Below, piece after piece: positions 58,349-60,251 of a DNA stretch of 60,251 nt. Below the pieces are notes generated by a model. The model saw nothing but the letters and a program-made list of their open reading frames with translations. It did not search any database and had not been told where the DNA came from. The stretch is from the NCBI GenBank assembly GCA_902615165.1, contig CACMNZ010000002.1, forward strand, positions 1 to 60,251, in the 5' to 3' direction. Both the position numbers and the translations under genes were made by a program. The stretch's first letter is position 1. Every line of letters begins with the position of its first letter. The DNA is from an uncultured Prochlorococcus sp. GTDB lineage: Bacteria > Cyanobacteriota > Cyanobacteriia > PCC-6307 > Cyanobiaceae.

Positions 58349-59083
58349 CTAATCATCTCCAAGAAATTCTATTATTTCTTTGTCTTTTAGATTTTGAGCT
58401 TTACCTAGGTTAGAAATATCAATGGATTCTGAGTTAACTAAACATTGAAGAGTTTTTTGCAATTTAAGAATTTCATTTTCAAGTAAATCTATTCTGTCCA
58501 TTAAATTTTTTATTACATTAGCTTCTGCATCTGGTAAGGCAGAGTGAGCTAATGGGTTAACTTTAACACCACTTTGATGTACGACTCTGCCAGGCACCCC
58601 AACTACTGTACTGTTCCCTTCAACATTACGAACAACAACTGACCCAGCACCAATACGTGTATTAGATCCTACCGTAATTGATCCTAGAACTTTTGCGCCT
58701 GCTCCGACTACAACATTTTCCATTAAGGTTGGGTGTCTTTTACCATGGCTTTTACCAGTACCACCTAATGTCACTCCCTGATAAAGTAAACAGTTATTTC
58801 CTATCTCAGCTGTTTCACCAATTACAACGCCCATTCCATGGTCTATGAAAACTCTTTTACCAATTTTTGCTCCTGGATGTATTTCAATGCCTGTTAATAG
58901 TCTATTGGTATGACTTAACAAGCGGGGAATCAAAGGGATCTTTAATTGCCATAATTTATGCGTAAACCTATGAATAACTATTGACTGAAAGCCTGGATAG
59001 CAAAGAAAAATCTCTATAATACCTCTGGCGGCAGGATCTCTCTCTCTGATAATTTCTATATCTGATTTAAAAGTTTTTAGCAT
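58349..59083 (-). CDS. cysE: Serine O-acetyltransferase
   Basis: The 244-residue enzyme acetylates serine with acetyl-CoA, the first step of cysteine synthesis. The hexapeptide left-handed beta-helix is obvious: GIEIHPGAKIGKRVFIDHGMGVVIGETAEIG, then GKSHGKRHPTLMENVVVGAGAKVLGSITVG. The catalytic histidine is in IDHGMG. The C-terminal extension is helical and charged. It lies six bases after the GntR-type gene on the same strand and probably shares its transcript. Confidence 0.95.
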   Translation of the reverse strand: MLKTFKSDIEIIRERDPAARGIIEIFLCYPGFQSIVIHRFTHKLWQLKIPLIPRLLSHTNRLLTGIEIHPGAKIGKRVFIDHGMGVVIGETAEIGNNCLLYQGVTLGGTGKSHGKRHPTLMENVVVGAGAKVLGSITVGSNTRIGAGSVVVRNVEGNSTVVGVPGRVVHQSGVKVNPLAHSALPDAEANVIKNLMDRIDLLENEILKLQKTLQCLVNSESIDISNLGKAQNLKDKEIIEFLGDD

Positions 59084-59089
59084 CTCGGT

Positions 59090-60076
59090 CTAATCAATAA
59101 CTCCAATTTCTTTTTTTAGTTGATTTATTGTTTCGATACTTAAATAATTTTTAGCACATATTATTTGAGGTAATCTCATCAACTGAGAACGATTTTTTAA
59201 TAATGTATTTTCTACAACTGATAAACTAGGGCCATCACACACTATGTGATTCGAAGCTTTTAAAAGTGATAGTAATCTACTGTTATTGTCTGTTATTGCT
59301 GTCATAAGCATTAATTCACTACCTCGCATACTGTGTATAATAACTTCTGCTGCTCTCAATAAACCTGGACTTATGCTGACAATACCTACACAACTTCCAG
59401 CAGTTAATTCCTTGAGAATTTTCAATTCCTTTTGAAAGTCGCTTAAGTCAACTGCTATGGCGCGCACTCCATGTTGCTTAGCAACTTTTTCTAGAGGTTG
59501 TAAAAAATATCTACTTGTGACTATCGTTCCATTATTTGAATTACTTAAAACTTTTTCTAATTCTTCCATGGGAACAACTTCTACTGGGACATTAATCTTT
59601 TTAGAAAGGTCCTCTGCTATTAACATCGAAGCGCCAATATCCTCTCTTGGAGTACTAACTATGATTCTTGCTCCACACTTAATCCGCCAATCAATTTCAT
59701 CAGTCAATATATCTCTAGTTTCTTGTAAAGTGCATCCAAGACTTATCATGTTGTCAATAGCTTTTTTTGCTTCTTGATCTGGTGGTTTGCTTATTTTTCC
59801 TTTTGAGTAAAATGATTTTTTAAATTCTCTTTTAGTAAGATTATCTCTTACATAGATTCCTGATCCAGCTATTGCTTCAACAACCCCATCTATTTCTAGT
59901 TGTCTGTATACTTTGCTTATAGTATTCCGATGAAGTCCAGTCTGCATTGCAAGTTGTCTTGTACTGGGAAGTCTGTGTCCTGGAGGATAATGTCTTGCTG
60001 CAATTGCAAAACAAATTTGATTATATAATTGAGAAGATGCCGGGATATCACTTTCTTGTTGAATATGGAATCTCAC
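59090..60076 (-). CDS. GntR-family transcriptional regulator with uncharacterised C-terminal domain
   Basis: The 328-residue protein starts at GTG 60076 with a GntR winged helix-turn-helix: SQLYNQICFAIAARHYPPGHRLPSTRQLAMQTGLHRNTISKVYRQLEIDGVVEAIAGSGIYV. The remaining 250 residues are not an aminotransferase (so not MocR-type) and contain no recognisable effector domain; they show alternating alpha-beta patterns (VGIVSISPGLLRAAEVIIHSM). It lies next to cysE and downstream of infC. A control of cysE or of itself is possible; a palindrome sits by its promoter. Confidence 0.88.
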   Translation of the reverse strand: MRFHIQQESDIPASSQLYNQICFAIAARHYPPGHRLPSTRQLAMQTGLHRNTISKVYRQLEIDGVVEAIAGSGIYVRDNLTKREFKKSFYSKGKISKPPDQEAKKAIDNMISLGCTLQETRDILTDEIDWRIKCGARIIVSTPREDIGASMLIAEDLSKKINVPVEVVPMEELEKVLSNSNNGTIVTSRYFLQPLEKVAKQHGVRAIAVDLSDFQKELKILKELTAGSCVGIVSISPGLLRAAEVIIHSMRGSELMLMTAITDNNSRLLSLLKASNHIVCDGPSLSVVENTLLKNRSQLMRLPQIICAKNYLSIETINQLKKEIGVID

Positions 60077-60099
60077 TTTCTAAAACCCAAACAATTTAT

Positions 60100-60117
60100 T
60101 TTATACATAGTGACACT
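60100..60117 (-). promoter_or_regulatory. Promoter with small palindrome upstream of the GntR-type gene
   Basis: On the minus strand TATAAA (60100-60105) would serve as -10, 23 bases before the GTG start. Just upstream of it lies the nine-base palindrome AGTGTCACT (60109-60117). GntR-family proteins often bind short palindromes next to their own promoter, so it is a candidate operator, but a nine-base palindrome may be chance. Confidence 0.35.
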
Positions 60118-60149
60118 TTAACATTCGTCATATTTTTTGATAATAATTC

Positions 60150-60251
60150 TTACTCATCACCTTTTTTAATGAGAGGAGTTTTTCGAGGGCTTAAAAACAT
60201 AATCATGTTTCTCCCTTCTCTTTTTGGTTTTTGTTGAACTTCCGATTGCTC
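60150..60251 (-). CDS. infC: Translation initiation factor IF-3, C-terminal end (start beyond window)
   Basis: The last 33 codons of a minus-strand gene enter from the right edge and stop at TAA 60150-60152. The peptide is [18 protein letters not shown] followed by [15 protein letters not shown]. It matches the end of IF-3, whose C-terminal domain ends in a G-(K/R)-N-M-I-M-x-L-(A/S)-P-(K/R)-K segment. A plus-strand 22-codon reading and an internal ATG would otherwise suggest a small ORF here. The gene order infC then gntR-type gene then cysE follows on the same strand. Confidence 0.85.
   Translation of the reverse strand, partial: EQSEVQQKPKREGRNMIMFLSPRKTPLIKKGDE

Noticed and set aside
60170..60237. 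22-codon plus-strand reading near the right edge
   Set aside because: It is the antisense of the infC C-terminal end, which is well supported on the minus strand.

Overview
The window reads as a chromosomal segment of a marine picocyanobacterium, most probably a high-light-adapted Prochlorococcus. The DNA is very AT-rich, intergenic gaps are tens of bases, and coding density is high. Cyanobacterial markers are present: psbZ, ycf23, the sulfolipid genes sqdB and sqdX, a delta-9-type acyl-lipid desaturase, cobH, a SecA with the cyanobacterial insertion and no zinc tail, and a tig-clpP-clpX-dnaX cluster next to asd-dapA-RNase J-tilS. The species call is an inference from gene content and composition; the strain cannot be fixed.

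Layout. Bases 1-7673 (minus strand) carry a head-to-tail run mazG-speE-speB-gcvT-aspS-pyrG-queE (queE cut by the window edge). At 7739-11613 (plus) lie tRNA-Val(UAC), an A-type Fe-S carrier, valS and a TVP38-like membrane protein. At 11.6-15.5 kb is the most accessory-looking part: a 50-codon small ORF, a T4-type ATP-dependent DNA ligase, a small membrane-anchored protein, a SprT-like metalloprotein, an unknown charged protein and a chorismate-lyase-like gene. At 15.5-20.4 kb (minus) are desC, rplI, dnaB and mnmG. At 20.4-25.8 kb (plus) an HTH-like protein gene, a PLP enzyme of the aluminium-resistance family, gcvH and gcvP lie in tandem.

From 25.9 to 33.6 kb there are a short unknown gene, the sulfolipid pair sqdB-sqdX, the set rpmI-rplT-TPR-thiG, and on the opposite strand a SpoIID/LytB-like exported protein and a glycosyltransferase resembling monoglucosyldiacylglycerol synthase. 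From 33.6 to 44.2 kb lie dnaX, clpX, clpP and tig (minus), asd, dapA and RNase J (plus), and tilS (minus). From 44.3 to 53.4 kb lie ycf23, uvrB, lysC, holA, cobH and mutS. The last part holds psbZ, ribH, tRNA-Gly(GCC), an NTF2/SnoaL-like protein, a GNAT acetyltransferase, secA, cysE, a GntR-type regulator and the last 33 codons of infC.

Functional themes are replication and repair (dnaB, dnaX, holA, uvrB, mutS, ligase), protein quality control and export (tig, clpXP, secA), one-carbon metabolism (gcvT apart from gcvH-gcvP), aspartate-family and lysine synthesis (lysC, asd, dapA), polyamines (speE, speB) and glycolipids (sqdB, sqdX, mgdA-like, desC). I see no CRISPR array, insertion sequence, rRNA or integrase. 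No gene-free stretch exceeds 300 bases. The points most worth a second look are an A8 slippery site inside dnaX that would give a gamma-length product, the T4-type ligase, the HTH-PLP-gcvH-gcvP set, and the 50-codon ORF.
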